Made by a program: the position numbers and the translations under genes | Shown here: one piece after another, positions 34,799 through 44,804 of the stretch | How positions within the stretch are numbered: position 1 is the first letter of the stretch | Layout: the number at the start of each line of letters is the position of its first letter | NCBI RefSeq assembly: GCF_003337715.1 | Contig: NZ_QPIX01000001.1 | Span: 302,682-366,681 of the forward strand | Length of the DNA stretch: 64,000 nt | Direction: 5' to 3' | From: Ciceribacter lividus | Lineage (GTDB): Bacteria > Pseudomonadota > Alphaproteobacteria > Rhizobiales > Rhizobiaceae | The notes under the pieces: model-generated | Told to the model about the DNA's origin: nothing | The model's input: only the letters and a program-made list of their open reading frames with translations | Databases searched by the model: none

Positions 34799-36451
34799 TC
34801 ACGCCTTGTTGCGGATCTGCGTCAGCGTGCGGGCGGGCGTGATCGCCTCGGGGTCGAGCTTGATGTCGAGGATCGCCGGCTTGCCGGAGGCGCGGGCGCG
34901 CTCGAACGCTGCGGCGAAATCCTCGGTCTTCTCCACCACTTCGCCATGGCCGCCATAGGCGCGGGCGAGGGCTGCGAAATCCGGATTGGTGAGGTCGGTG
35001 GCGCTGACGCGGCCCGGATATTCCCGCTCCTGATGCATGCGGATCGTGCCGTAGATGCCGTTGTTCACCAGGCAGACGATGATCGGCAGGTTGTAGCGCA
35101 TCGCGGTCGCGAATTCCTGGCCGTGCATCATGAAGCAGCCGTCGCCGGCAAAGCAGACGACCTCGCGCTCGGGGAAGAGCTGCTTGGCGGCGACCGCGGC
35201 GGGAAGCCCGTAGCCCATCGAGCCGGAGGTCGGGGCGGCCTGCGTGTTGTAGGCGCGGAAGCGATGGAAGCGGTGCACCCAGGTCGCGTAGTTGCCGGCG
35301 CCGTTGGTAAAGATCGTGTCCTTCGCGGTGTTCTCTTCCAGCCATTCCATGATCGGTCCCATATGGACCGCGCCGGGACCGCTCGAGGGCGGCGTCGACC
35401 AGGAAAGATAGGCGGCATGCATCGCCTCGGTCCGCGCGGCCCAGACGGGCGACTGCGGTGCCTGAACCGTCTTCAGGGCGGCGACGAAATCCTCGGGCGC
35501 GGCGCAGATCGCCAGATCCGGGCGATAGACGCGGCCGAGTTCCGACGGATCGGGATGGACGTGCACGAGGCTCTGCGACGGGTAGGGGACGTCGAGCAGG
35601 GTGTAGCTCGACGACGGCATTTCGGAGAAGCGGCCACCGAGAAGGACGACGAGATCGGCCTCCTTGATTTCCTTCGCCAGCGCCGGGTTGATGCCGATGC
35701 CGACGTCGCCGGCGTAAGACGGGTGCAGGTGGTCGAAGAGCATCTGGCGGCGGAAGGAGCAGCCGACCGGCAGCTTCCAGCGATCGGCGAAATCCTCGAT
35801 CGTCACGACGGCGTCCTCGCTCCAGCGGGTGCCGCCGAGGACGAGTATCGGCCGCTCGGCCTTTGCGAGCATCTCCGCGAAGGCCGCGATCTGGGCGGAA
35901 CCCGGATGGCTTTCGACCGGGGTGGCGGGGCGGGGTGCCGGCGCCTCGACCAGCTCGACCAGCATGTCTTCGGGCAGCGTCAGGACGACGGGGCCGGGGC
36001 GGCCGGAGGTCGCCACGGCGAAGGCGCGGGTCACGAACTCCGGAATGCGGCGGGCGTCGTCGATTTCGCCGACCCATTTGGCGAATTCGGTGAAGGCGCG
36101 GCGGTACTCGACCTCCTGGAAGGCTTCGCGCTCTTTCATGTCGCGGCCGATCTGGCCGATGAAGAGGATCATCGGGATCGAGTCCTGCCGGGCGATGTGG
36201 AGGCCGGCCGAGGCGTTGGTGGCGCCGGGGCCGCGGGTCACCATGCAGATGCCGGGCTTGCCGGTGAGCCGGCCCCAGCAGTCGGCCATCATCGCGGCGC
36301 CGCCTTCCTGGCGGCAGACGATGGTCTCGATGCCGCTGTCACGCAGCGCATCGAGCACGGCGAGATAGCTTTCGCCGGGCACGCAGGACACGCGCTCGAC
36401 GCCGTTGGCGAGCAGCGCGTCGACGATCAGTTGTCCGCCGGTCTTCTTCAT
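34799..36451 (-). CDS. Thiamine pyrophosphate enzyme, acetolactate-synthase-like
   Basis: A 550-residue cytosolic TPP enzyme. The N-terminal PYR domain has the activating Glu49 in CRQEGGAAMMAD. The central domain resembles the FAD/ADP-binding fold of the ALS family (AKAERPILVLGG). The C-terminal TPP domain carries GDGCFMMHGQEF and NLPIIVCLVNN. It follows a CaiB-type CoA-transferase gene by two bases, so the two form an operon. The pair recalls oxalate decarboxylation (Frc/Oxc), but the sequence is not close to oxalyl-CoA decarboxylase as I remember it. True acetolactate synthase usually has a small regulatory subunit gene beside it; none is here. Substrate unknown. Confidence 0.87.
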   Translation of the reverse strand: MKKTGGQLIVDALLANGVERVSCVPGESYLAVLDALRDSGIETIVCRQEGGAAMMADCWGRLTGKPGICMVTRGPGATNASAGLHIARQDSIPMILFIGQIGRDMKEREAFQEVEYRRAFTEFAKWVGEIDDARRIPEFVTRAFAVATSGRPGPVVLTLPEDMLVELVEAPAPRPATPVESHPGSAQIAAFAEMLAKAERPILVLGGTRWSEDAVVTIEDFADRWKLPVGCSFRRQMLFDHLHPSYAGDVGIGINPALAKEIKEADLVVLLGGRFSEMPSSSYTLLDVPYPSQSLVHVHPDPSELGRVYRPDLAICAAPEDFVAALKTVQAPQSPVWAARTEAMHAAYLSWSTPPSSGPGAVHMGPIMEWLEENTAKDTIFTNGAGNYATWVHRFHRFRAYNTQAAPTSGSMGYGLPAAVAAKQLFPEREVVCFAGDGCFMMHGQEFATAMRYNLPIIVCLVNNGIYGTIRMHQEREYPGRVSATDLTNPDFAALARAYGGHGEVVEKTEDFAAAFERARASGKPAILDIKLDPEAITPARTLTQIRNKA

Positions 36452-36453
36452 CT

Positions 36454-37650
36454 TCAAGCCTTTCCTTCGATGTCCGCCAGTTCGGCGAGAACCTCGTCCT
36501 GGTGTTCGCCGATGCGCGGGCTCGGCCGTTCGTAGCGCAGCGGGGTCTTCGAGAGCACGATCGGCGTACGCACGCCCGGAATGCTGTTGCCGTCGGCGTC
36601 GGCGAGATCGATGCGCAGGCCGCGCGCCTTCACCTGCGGGTCCTCGAACATCTCGGCGATCGAGTTGATCGGGCCGGCCGGGACGGCATTGCTCTCGCAG
36701 GCCGTCAGGAGGTCGCGCTTCATCCATTTGGCGGTTTCGGACGAGACGATGCGGCGGACCTCGGCCTTGTTGGCGACGCGCGCCTTGTTGGTCGAGAACC
36801 GTTCGTCGTCGGCGGTGGCGGCAATGCCGAGGATGGTGCAGAGGCGCCTGAACTGGCCGTCATTGCCAACGGCGAGGATCAGGTGGCCGTCGGCGGTCGG
36901 CACGACCTCATAAGGGGAAATGTTCGGATGGGCGTTGCCGAGGCGGACCGGCGCCTTGCCGGAGACGAGATAGTTCATGTTCTGGTTGGCGAGCACCGCG
37001 GCCATCACGTCGAGGAGGGCCATGTCGATGTGCTGGCCTTCGCCGGTCTTCATCGCGTGGATCAGCGCCGCCTGGATGGCGGTGACGGCATAGATGCCGG
37101 TGAAGATGTCGGCGATCGCCACGCCCGCTTTCATCGGCTGGCCGTCCGGCTCGCCGGTGATCGACATGAAGCCGGACATGCCCTGGACGATATAGTCGTA
37201 GCCGGCGAACTCGGCATAAGGACCGTTCTGGCCGAAGCCGGTGATCGAGCAGTAGACCAGCTTCGGGTTGATCGCCTTCAGGCTCTCGTAGTCGAGGCCG
37301 TATTTTTCGAGCCCGCCGAGCTTGAAATTCTCGATCAGGACATCGGCGGTGGCGGCAAGCCGGCGGACGATGTCCCGGCCTTCCTCGCTCTTCAGGTCGA
37401 CGGCGATCGAACGCTTGTTGCGGTTGGTCGAGTGATAATAGGCAGCCGAAAGGTTCTCGCCGTCCTTGCCTTCGACGAAGGGCGGGCCCCAGGCGCGGGT
37501 GTCGTCGCCGCCCTCCGGGTTTTCGACCTTGATGACGTCCGCACCCATGTCGGCCAGCATCTGCCCGGCCCAGGGACCGGCAAGCACCCGCGCCAGTTCG
37601 ATGACGCGGATGCCGGCAAGCGGTGGGCGGGGCTCTTGGGCTTCGGTCAT
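36454..37650 (-). CDS. CaiB/BaiF family (class III) CoA-transferase
   Basis: A 398-residue enzyme that moves CoA between carboxylic acids through an aspartyl-CoA anhydride. Conserved parts include RVIELARVLAGPWAGQMLAD, the NRNKRSIAVDL segment, NPKLVYCSITGFGQNGPYA and GVAIADIFTGIYA, whose Asp181 aligns with the catalytic Asp of formyl-CoA transferase. It looks closest to the succinyl-CoA:glutarate/succinyl-CoA:dicarboxylate group rather than Frc. It is first in a two-gene operon with a TPP enzyme. Confidence 0.9.
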   Translation of the reverse strand: MTEAQEPRPPLAGIRVIELARVLAGPWAGQMLADMGADVIKVENPEGGDDTRAWGPPFVEGKDGENLSAAYYHSTNRNKRSIAVDLKSEEGRDIVRRLAATADVLIENFKLGGLEKYGLDYESLKAINPKLVYCSITGFGQNGPYAEFAGYDYIVQGMSGFMSITGEPDGQPMKAGVAIADIFTGIYAVTAIQAALIHAMKTGEGQHIDMALLDVMAAVLANQNMNYLVSGKAPVRLGNAHPNISPYEVVPTADGHLILAVGNDGQFRRLCTILGIAATADDERFSTNKARVANKAEVRRIVSSETAKWMKRDLLTACESNAVPAGPINSIAEMFEDPQVKARGLRIDLADADGNSIPGVRTPIVLSKTPLRYERPSPRIGEHQDEVLAELADIEGKA

Positions 37651-37834
37651 GCGTCGTCCTCGTTTTCGGGGCGTCCCACCGGCGGCGATCTTGCAGCGGT
37701 CGAATAAGGTCGGCCCCGTCCGCCTCGAAGAGCGGTTGCTAAGCGTCTGGTATAGCGCCGAAATGTCCAGCCGGCACTTGAATTTCGCTCATGGGATCAT
37801 TCCGTTTCGGACGCTGAAGCGCTCCGAGGGACGG

Positions 37835-38767
37835 TCAGCGGCCGGCGAGCGCACGCTCGGCCCAGTCGGCGAAGTCGGCGATCGCTTCCTCTCGGCCCAA
37901 CTCGTTCAGCGTCTCGTGGCGCATCTCGTCGTAGATCCGGGTCGTGACGTCGGTGAAGCCGTGGCGTTCGAGACGGCGCCCGAGCCAGGTGATCTCGCGC
38001 CCGCCGCGCGTCGCCGGGTCCTTGCTGCCACCGACGAGGTGGATCGGCAGGTGCTTCGGCAGGCGGGCGAGCATGGCGGGTACTGGCGCGCGGAAGGTGA
38101 GCGCGAAGACGTCGCGCCACATCGAGACGCTCGCCTCAAACCGGCAGAGCGGGTCCCGGTCGTATTTCTCGACCTCCGCCCGGTCGCGGGAGAGCCAGTC
38201 GCTGTCGGACTGCCGGCCGGGAATGGAGCGGCCCCAGGCGCGGAAGGTGGCAAGCGGCAGGATGGTGCTCGGCACGTCCGAGCCTTTCAGCATCTGCTCG
38301 GCAAAAAGCACCGCCTCGGCGAAGCGGCCGGCAATGCCGGGGTTGAAGTTTGAATTCCAGACGGCGAGGGCCCGAAAATCCTGCGGGTGGGAGACCGCGG
38401 CGTTGAGCGCGATCAGGCCGCCCATGGAGTGGCCGAAGAGAAGGACCGGAAGGGCGCCATGGCGGGAGACGGCGAGATCGCGCATCGCCTTGACGTCGGC
38501 GATCACCTTCTCGGCGCCTCCGGCCGGCGCGAAGCGGCCGAGCGGCGCCCCTTCGGCGACCGTCTCGCCGTGTCCGCGGTGGTCGTGGGCATAGACCGCA
38601 AAGCCGCGGGCGGCCATCGCCTCGGCAAAGCCACGGTAGCGCCCGGAATGCTCGACGAGGCCGTGATTGACGAGCAGGATGGCGCGCGGCGTGCCCTCTG
38701 CCGGCGCATGATGATAGGCGAGCCTGGCGCCCGAGGGTGCCTCGTGAAAATCGGTCGTCTCAAACAT
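37835..38767 (-). CDS. Alpha/beta hydrolase, monoacylglycerol-lipase-like
   Basis: A 310-residue serine hydrolase. The oxyanion/HG segment is LLVNHGLVEHSGRY, followed by AHDHRGHGET and the nucleophile elbow GHSMGG (Ser114). The acid Asp is in VGGSKDPATRGG and the catalytic His in DEMRHETLNE. These order and spacing features match the Hydrolase_4 family (PldB/monoglyceride lipase), acting on lysophospholipids, monoacylglycerols or other esters. Stand-alone gene. No signal peptide is seen, so it is probably cytosolic or membrane-associated. Confidence 0.87.
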   Translation of the reverse strand: MFETTDFHEAPSGARLAYHHAPAEGTPRAILLVNHGLVEHSGRYRGFAEAMAARGFAVYAHDHRGHGETVAEGAPLGRFAPAGGAEKVIADVKAMRDLAVSRHGALPVLLFGHSMGGLIALNAAVSHPQDFRALAVWNSNFNPGIAGRFAEAVLFAEQMLKGSDVPSTILPLATFRAWGRSIPGRQSDSDWLSRDRAEVEKYDRDPLCRFEASVSMWRDVFALTFRAPVPAMLARLPKHLPIHLVGGSKDPATRGGREITWLGRRLERHGFTDVTTRIYDEMRHETLNELGREEAIADFADWAERALAGR

Positions 38768-38946
38768 CCGGAGTCTCGTTGTTCTGGTTGTGCAATGCGT
38801 TCGTTATTGCAATCTTAAGTTATTTTTGCTTGATCTCGGGCCATTGACTGTGTGTCGTTCCGACCAGCCGTGCCTGCTCCGCGAGTCTTGCCGGATTTGG
38901 TCCTTCGGTGTCAACGAGAGCCCGGCCTTTGCCGGCGAGGTGGGGA

Positions 38947-40731
38947 ATGGTCGACGCGACGAAATCATCGGGTATGAGCCGCGGGGCGGAAACATCCGGG
39001 CGAATGACGCTCGTCGTGACCGCCTTTGCCGTCGCGGCGCTGCTGGTGGCGTTCGACGTCATGGACGGCCGCTTTTACTACCGCGACATCGACGATCTCC
39101 TGAGGTCGCTGCAAATCCGGACGCTTCTCGACCGCGGAAGCTGGTACGACCTGACGATCCCGGCGATCCGGATGCCGGAGGTCTATCTCTCTCCGTGGTC
39201 GCGTCTCGTCGATCTGCCCTATGTCGTCCTGACGCAGCTGACCCAGCCCTTTCTCGGTCGCGAACGGGCGCTGGCCTTCGCCTTCCACGTCTGGCAGCCG
39301 GTAATGCTGGCCGGCTTCTGCTGGCTCGCGGTCGCCACGATGCAGCGCATCGCCGGTGAGGCCGGCCTCGTGCGCCCGGTGCACGTCATCGCCGCGTTCG
39401 TGATGATGCCGCTCTCGCTCTGGGAATTCAGTCCCGGCCGGATCGATCACCACAACGTCCAGCTCCTGCTGCTGATGCTGGCACTTTACGGCGTCTCGCT
39501 GTGGTCGGCGGCGGGCGGCATGCTGGCGGGCCTCGCCTGCGTCCTCTCCGTCGCCGTCGGGCTCGAATTGGCACCCGTGGTTCTGATCGTGATGCTCGGC
39601 GTCGGCGCGGCGTGGGTCTTCGGCCTTGCAGGCAGCGGGCCGGTGCAACGCGCGCTTTCAGCATCGGTCGCAGTTGTGATGCCGGCTGCGGCCCTCCTGC
39701 TGATCGGGCCCGGCGAGATGCTCGCCACGCGGTGCGACGCCTTCTCCGCGCCCTATCTCGCCGCACTCACCGGCTATGGCGCGATCAGCTTCGCAGCCGC
39801 CCATTTCGTCCGCGAGGCTCGTCCCGTCGCCCGCCTCGCCGCCGTCGTCGTGCCGGGCGGGCTGCTTGCCCTTCTGCTCGCCTTCGGCTTTCCGACGTGC
39901 CTGCGGGGCCCCTTCCAGATGATCGACGCCAAGCTCCATGCGCTGTGGCTCGACCGGGTCCGGCAGGAGAAGACGTTCCTCGACTTCTATGCGGCGGGCG
40001 AGACGATCAAGGTCGTCTGCCTCGGTCTGATCGCGATCGTCGCTACTGCCGCCCTGCCGCTCGTCTGGCGGCGCACGCGGCGAGGGGAGGTTCCGGTCGT
40101 GATCATCTACGCCGTCGCCGTGGCGCTGTTCCTGTTCACATTGTTGCAGACGCGGTTCATCCGCTTTCCGGGCGCATGCGTCCTGCTCTTCCTGCCGGTC
40201 GTATGGGCGGAGATCGCGCGAAGGAATGTCGCCGTCGCCAGAGCGACGACCGCGGCGACGCTCGTGGTGCTGGTCGGCGGCTACGGCCTATACCGGCTGG
40301 TGCCGGCCGAGCCATTCCGCCCCGACGTCATCGACTATCTGACCTTCGACACGTGCACCGGCGTGGATGTGAACGCGCTTGCGGGGCTGCCGCCGGGGCG
40401 CATCATGGCGCCGTCTTCGCTCGGCCTCGACATCGCCGGCAGGCTGCCGGAAGGCATGAGCGTCGGTGCGATCTCGTTCCACCGCGCGGCGCCGGGGCTC
40501 AAGCGCATGTTCGACCTCTTCGTCTCGACGGAGAGCGCCGTCCGCCGGGAAGCTGCCGCTCCCTTCGACTATGTCGCCGTCTGCCGCTATCCGATCGTCG
40601 GCTATGTCCCGAACGACACGCTCTACGCCACGCTGGCGCGTGGCGGCGACTGGCCGGGGCTCGTCAGGATCGTCGATTCACCGAAAGACGGCTTCCAGCT
40701 CTTCCGCATCGACCACCAGGCGCTGCGCTGA
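38947..40731 (+). CDS. Large multi-pass membrane protein, possibly GT-C/STT3-like
   Basis: A 594-residue membrane protein with about 11-13 helices and a soluble C-terminal domain (~residues 455-594). The first external loop has acidic RDIDDLLRSLQIRTLLDRG (Asp around residues 47-50) and a later loop has PGRIDHHNVQ (Asp167-His-His). An acidic motif after helix 1 and a DHH loop are reminiscent of STT3/PglB-type and other GT-C glycosyltransferases, which use lipid-linked sugars. The WWDYG hallmark of STT3 is not visible. ATG 38947 follows GAGGTGGGG. It is a single gene between a divergent hydrolase and ettA. The fold assignment is tentative; the membrane topology is plain. Confidence 0.75.
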   Translation: MVDATKSSGMSRGAETSGRMTLVVTAFAVAALLVAFDVMDGRFYYRDIDDLLRSLQIRTLLDRGSWYDLTIPAIRMPEVYLSPWSRLVDLPYVVLTQLTQPFLGRERALAFAFHVWQPVMLAGFCWLAVATMQRIAGEAGLVRPVHVIAAFVMMPLSLWEFSPGRIDHHNVQLLLLMLALYGVSLWSAAGGMLAGLACVLSVAVGLELAPVVLIVMLGVGAAWVFGLAGSGPVQRALSASVAVVMPAAALLLIGPGEMLATRCDAFSAPYLAALTGYGAISFAAAHFVREARPVARLAAVVVPGGLLALLLAFGFPTCLRGPFQMIDAKLHALWLDRVRQEKTFLDFYAAGETIKVVCLGLIAIVATAALPLVWRRTRRGEVPVVIIYAVAVALFLFTLLQTRFIRFPGACVLLFLPVVWAEIARRNVAVARATTAATLVVLVGGYGLYRLVPAEPFRPDVIDYLTFDTCTGVDVNALAGLPPGRIMAPSSLGLDIAGRLPEGMSVGAISFHRAAPGLKRMFDLFVSTESAVRREAAAPFDYVAVCRYPIVGYVPNDTLYATLARGGDWPGLVRIVDSPKDGFQLFRIDHQALR

Positions 40732-40848
40732 GGCGCTCCATGTTCACGGCGCTGCGGTGTCCCGCCGGGGATTGGCAGTTGCCCCGCAAGGCCCTTTCGC
40801 CTACATAGCGGCACATCCAGTTCTTTTCCCCCGGGGAGCACATTTTCC

Positions 40849-42498
<1,650 letters not shown>

Positions 42499-42921
42499 TT
42501 ATGGCGTAATTATCTGGAGGGTGGGGAAGTCCGTTCCCCACTTCCGTTTCAGATCTCGCGTAAGTAGAGGCAGGCCTTGGTGTTGAGCAAATGCCCCGAT
42601 ATAGAAGTCGGGAAGTATTCGCTTTTGAGTGCGTATTTGTTGGCGCTTCGTCTTCTTGTTTCTTGAGGAAAAGCTGTTGAACGTGGATGCTGCAAGGAAC
42701 AGGCACTCTTCGTCTAAATGAACTATATTTATATCCAAGTCTCGGAATAATCTCTTTGCGTCGCTCGCGCTTGGGTAGGCTAGGCATACTTCCGAGAAAA
42801 CTATATCTGGAGCGAACAGCCTTCCCTTCCGCGCTCGGTCAACCAATGCGGTCTTCGATGCCGTGGAAAAGCTATCGTTGCTCATTACGTCTATAATTAT
42901 GCAGGAATCAATCACTGTCAT
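42499..42921 (-). CDS. PIN-domain ribonuclease (VapC-like)
   Basis: A 140-residue PIN-fold nuclease with all four acidic metal ligands recognisable: Asp5 in MTVIDSCIIIDV, Glu44 in VFSEVCLAY, Asp105 in LPDFYIGA and Asp123 in LLTRDLKRKW. Most VapC toxins are paired with a small antitoxin just upstream; here the upstream partner, overlapping by 14 bases, is a 351-residue unknown protein preceded by a DNA methyltransferase. AT-rich codon use is shared with those two genes, so the three form one acquired cassette. As an RNase effector it could be the killing arm of a defence or addiction system. That role is inference. Confidence 0.87.
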   Translation of the reverse strand: MTVIDSCIIIDVMSNDSFSTASKTALVDRARKGRLFAPDIVFSEVCLAYPSASDAKRLFRDLDINIVHLDEECLFLAASTFNSFSSRNKKTKRQQIRTQKRILPDFYIGAFAQHQGLPLLTRDLKRKWGTDFPTLQIITP

Positions 42922-43963
42922 CTTGCGGTCGTACCAAGGCTATAAGTTCATTTCCATTCAGAGTTGGCTTTGGTAGGCTATTGTGCAGTTTCTCTATAGC
43001 TTTGTCATAAAACTGCTCAGCATTGAAGCTTTTCAATTGCTCAAGTCTATCTTTGTCGACAAATTCTACGAATAATCTATTTTTTAGCCAGTTTCCGACT
43101 ATTGCGGGTAATTCTTTGTACAACAATGGTTCTCTCGACAATACGCCGATAACCGTGCTGGTCGTTCCTTTTAGGCGATCTACGCCCTTGCTTTCGGTAT
43201 ATAGCCTCGCACTGATAGCTTCATAGGTGAGGAAAGTCTCCTCAAACGGACCCGCTAGGTCTGCGATACCATTTTCAGCTAACGTGTCTATAGCCCACTC
43301 GACGCCGAAGTTTTCTGGCTTTTTGATCATAAAGTATCTGTCTAACGCCAAAAAAACGCTGTCAGTTATCCAGCTCAAGTTATCTTCTTCGGCAAACTGA
43401 TCTAATCGCGCGAGCGAGAAAAAATAGGCGAGGTTTGTCGCCAGTTTTCGGGTTCCGCTTCCACCTTCAAAACGATTGGTTTCGCTGAGGAATTTCTCGA
43501 TCTCATTAGCAGAATAATGAGTTGGCGCCCAAGTGTCCTTGCCTTGCAGTCTTTCGAGTATGAAGTACCTAGCCCATTCAGAGGGTTGTGATTGTCCCGA
43601 CCTCGCGCCTTTCCACTTGCCAACTTCGCTCAAGAGCAGGGTGAAAAGAGCCAGTTTGTCGAACGACCGATCATGTTCAGACGAGAGTGCTTTAAATACT
43701 AGCTCATCCGGAAAAATATAGTTCTCGCGATCGATAGTCCCGTTGAAGACAAAGAAATTTGATGGAATATGAGGTACGAAACCACCCCTCTCAAGCCGTT
43801 CCCAGAAGAGCTCTCGCGGTACTGGCTTAAGATCTCTTTTGAACCCAACATTTATCGCGTGATGTAGACGCTTGAAGCCGTTGTCAACGCTTCCCCAACT
43901 GAAGTTCTTGGTGAAACTTCCGATTCTCCAAGGGCTTTCACGTTGAGGTTTGTTCGACGTCAC
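42908..43963 (-). CDS. Unknown 351-residue protein between methyltransferase and PIN nuclease
   Basis: I do not recognise this family. GTG 43963 overlaps the methyltransferase stop (GTGA), with GGAGG seven bases upstream, indicating coupled translation. ATG 44050 is possible but lies inside the methyltransferase gene. The N-terminus has GSFTKNFSWGSVDNGFKRLH, rich in aromatic and Gly residues, and then a mixed alpha/beta region with no signal peptide or membrane helix. I see no nuclease motif such as PD-(D/E)XK or HNH, no P-loop and no HTH. It overlaps the PIN gene by 14 bases. It may be the specificity, sensor or antitoxin part of the cassette. Confidence 0.7.
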   Translation of the reverse strand: MTSNKPQRESPWRIGSFTKNFSWGSVDNGFKRLHHAINVGFKRDLKPVPRELFWERLERGGFVPHIPSNFFVFNGTIDRENYIFPDELVFKALSSEHDRSFDKLALFTLLLSEVGKWKGARSGQSQPSEWARYFILERLQGKDTWAPTHYSANEIEKFLSETNRFEGGSGTRKLATNLAYFFSLARLDQFAEEDNLSWITDSVFLALDRYFMIKKPENFGVEWAIDTLAENGIADLAGPFEETFLTYEAISARLYTESKGVDRLKGTTSTVIGVLSREPLLYKELPAIVGNWLKNRLFVEFVDKDRLEQLKSFNAEQFYDKAIEKLHNSLPKPTLNGNELIALVRPQDDSD

Positions 43964-44589
43964 TCCGCTGCCTCCATTGCCGAATTGTAGGCATACGTCT
44001 TCCAAGTCGGTTTGTAGTTTTCGTCGGCCTGGTTGCCCCAGTACGTCCATTCTGGCCTAGTGCCACGTGCAAATAATTCCAGATAAGGTCCTTTTGAGCA
44101 ACTTTCGATAAGATCGTATTGCTCGTCCGGTTTGCGGGAATGCTCGCGCTTGCGGCTGCCGATGTAGTTCACCTGACTACGTGCCGGCGGCAAGGTGCGG
44201 GCATTCTTTCCGCGCACGCCGAACAGCAGGATTTCGGTGACATTGCGGAAGTAAAATCCGACCCCGCGGCCGTCGGAGCCGCCGTCCTTGCGCAATTTGT
44301 GCCAGACGATATTCGACTTGTATTCGAAGCCCCATGCCTGCATGACCCGCAGCCCGTCAGGCAGAAGGGCGTTGGGAACCCAAAGGTACAGGTGCGCCGG
44401 CGAAGCGGTCAGCGATGCGACCGGGAGTTGGCATATCTCAGCCGTGCTCATTGTTCCGTAGCGAGAAAGGCGCCGATGCTCTGGCGCCACCTTGCCGGTT
44501 CGATTAACAAAGCGCCATGGGGGATCAGCGAGAACGGTGTGGAATTTCTCGCCGTTTGTTTTGTTAACCAGGTCCAAGCTCGCGCTCAT
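43960..44589 (-). CDS. MT-A70 family adenine-N6 methyltransferase
   Basis: A 209-residue SAM-dependent methyltransferase. The catalytic motif DPPW is at residues 22-25 (LADPPWRFVNRTG), followed by LYLWVPNALLPDGLRVMQAW and WHKLRKDGGSDGRGVGFYFRNVTEI-type MT-A70 blocks and a C-terminal PYLELFARGTRPEWTYWGNQ. Prokaryotic MT-A70 enzymes methylate adenine in DNA, as orphans or in restriction and phage contexts. ATG 44589 gives a normal-length enzyme but has only a weak ribosome site; an in-frame ATG at 44760 would add 57 basic residues and end against the SahR operator. First gene of the AT-rich cassette with the unknown and PIN genes, divergent from sahR. Confidence 0.87.
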   Translation of the reverse strand: MSASLDLVNKTNGEKFHTVLADPPWRFVNRTGKVAPEHRRLSRYGTMSTAEICQLPVASLTASPAHLYLWVPNALLPDGLRVMQAWGFEYKSNIVWHKLRKDGGSDGRGVGFYFRNVTEILLFGVRGKNARTLPPARSQVNYIGSRKREHSRKPDEQYDLIESCSKGPYLELFARGTRPEWTYWGNQADENYKPTWKTYAYNSAMEAAE

Positions 44590-44767
44590 CACTTCATTGC
44601 TCAATGGGAACTCCAAGAGTTGGAACAAAATAGGAACAAAAGGCGACGTTGTCAAACTCGCACGATTCCACCCCGCGAGTCTTCGGCGGCAGCGATTCGA
44701 ACGGCTTTCTCCCATCATTTTCAATTTCAATTTGTTAAAAAGTTTGGTTGCGTCTCTCATTTATATG

Positions 44768-44787
44768 ACATAAACATATCTTTATAT
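44768..44787. promoter_or_regulatory. SahR-type operator upstream of sahR-metF
   Basis: ACATAAACATATCTTTATAT differs at one of 20 positions from the metH site (7231-7250). It ends 17 bases before the sahR start codon, as expected for autoregulation. The divergent methyltransferase frame begins close by on the other side. Confidence 0.75.
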
Positions 44788-44804
44788 CTTGATCGGGGAT
44801 TGGA

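Noticed and set aside
34799..37650. Oxalate degradation genes oxc-frc
   Set aside because: The TPP enzyme does not match the oxalyl-CoA decarboxylase sequence as I remember it, and the transferase fits another subgroup better.
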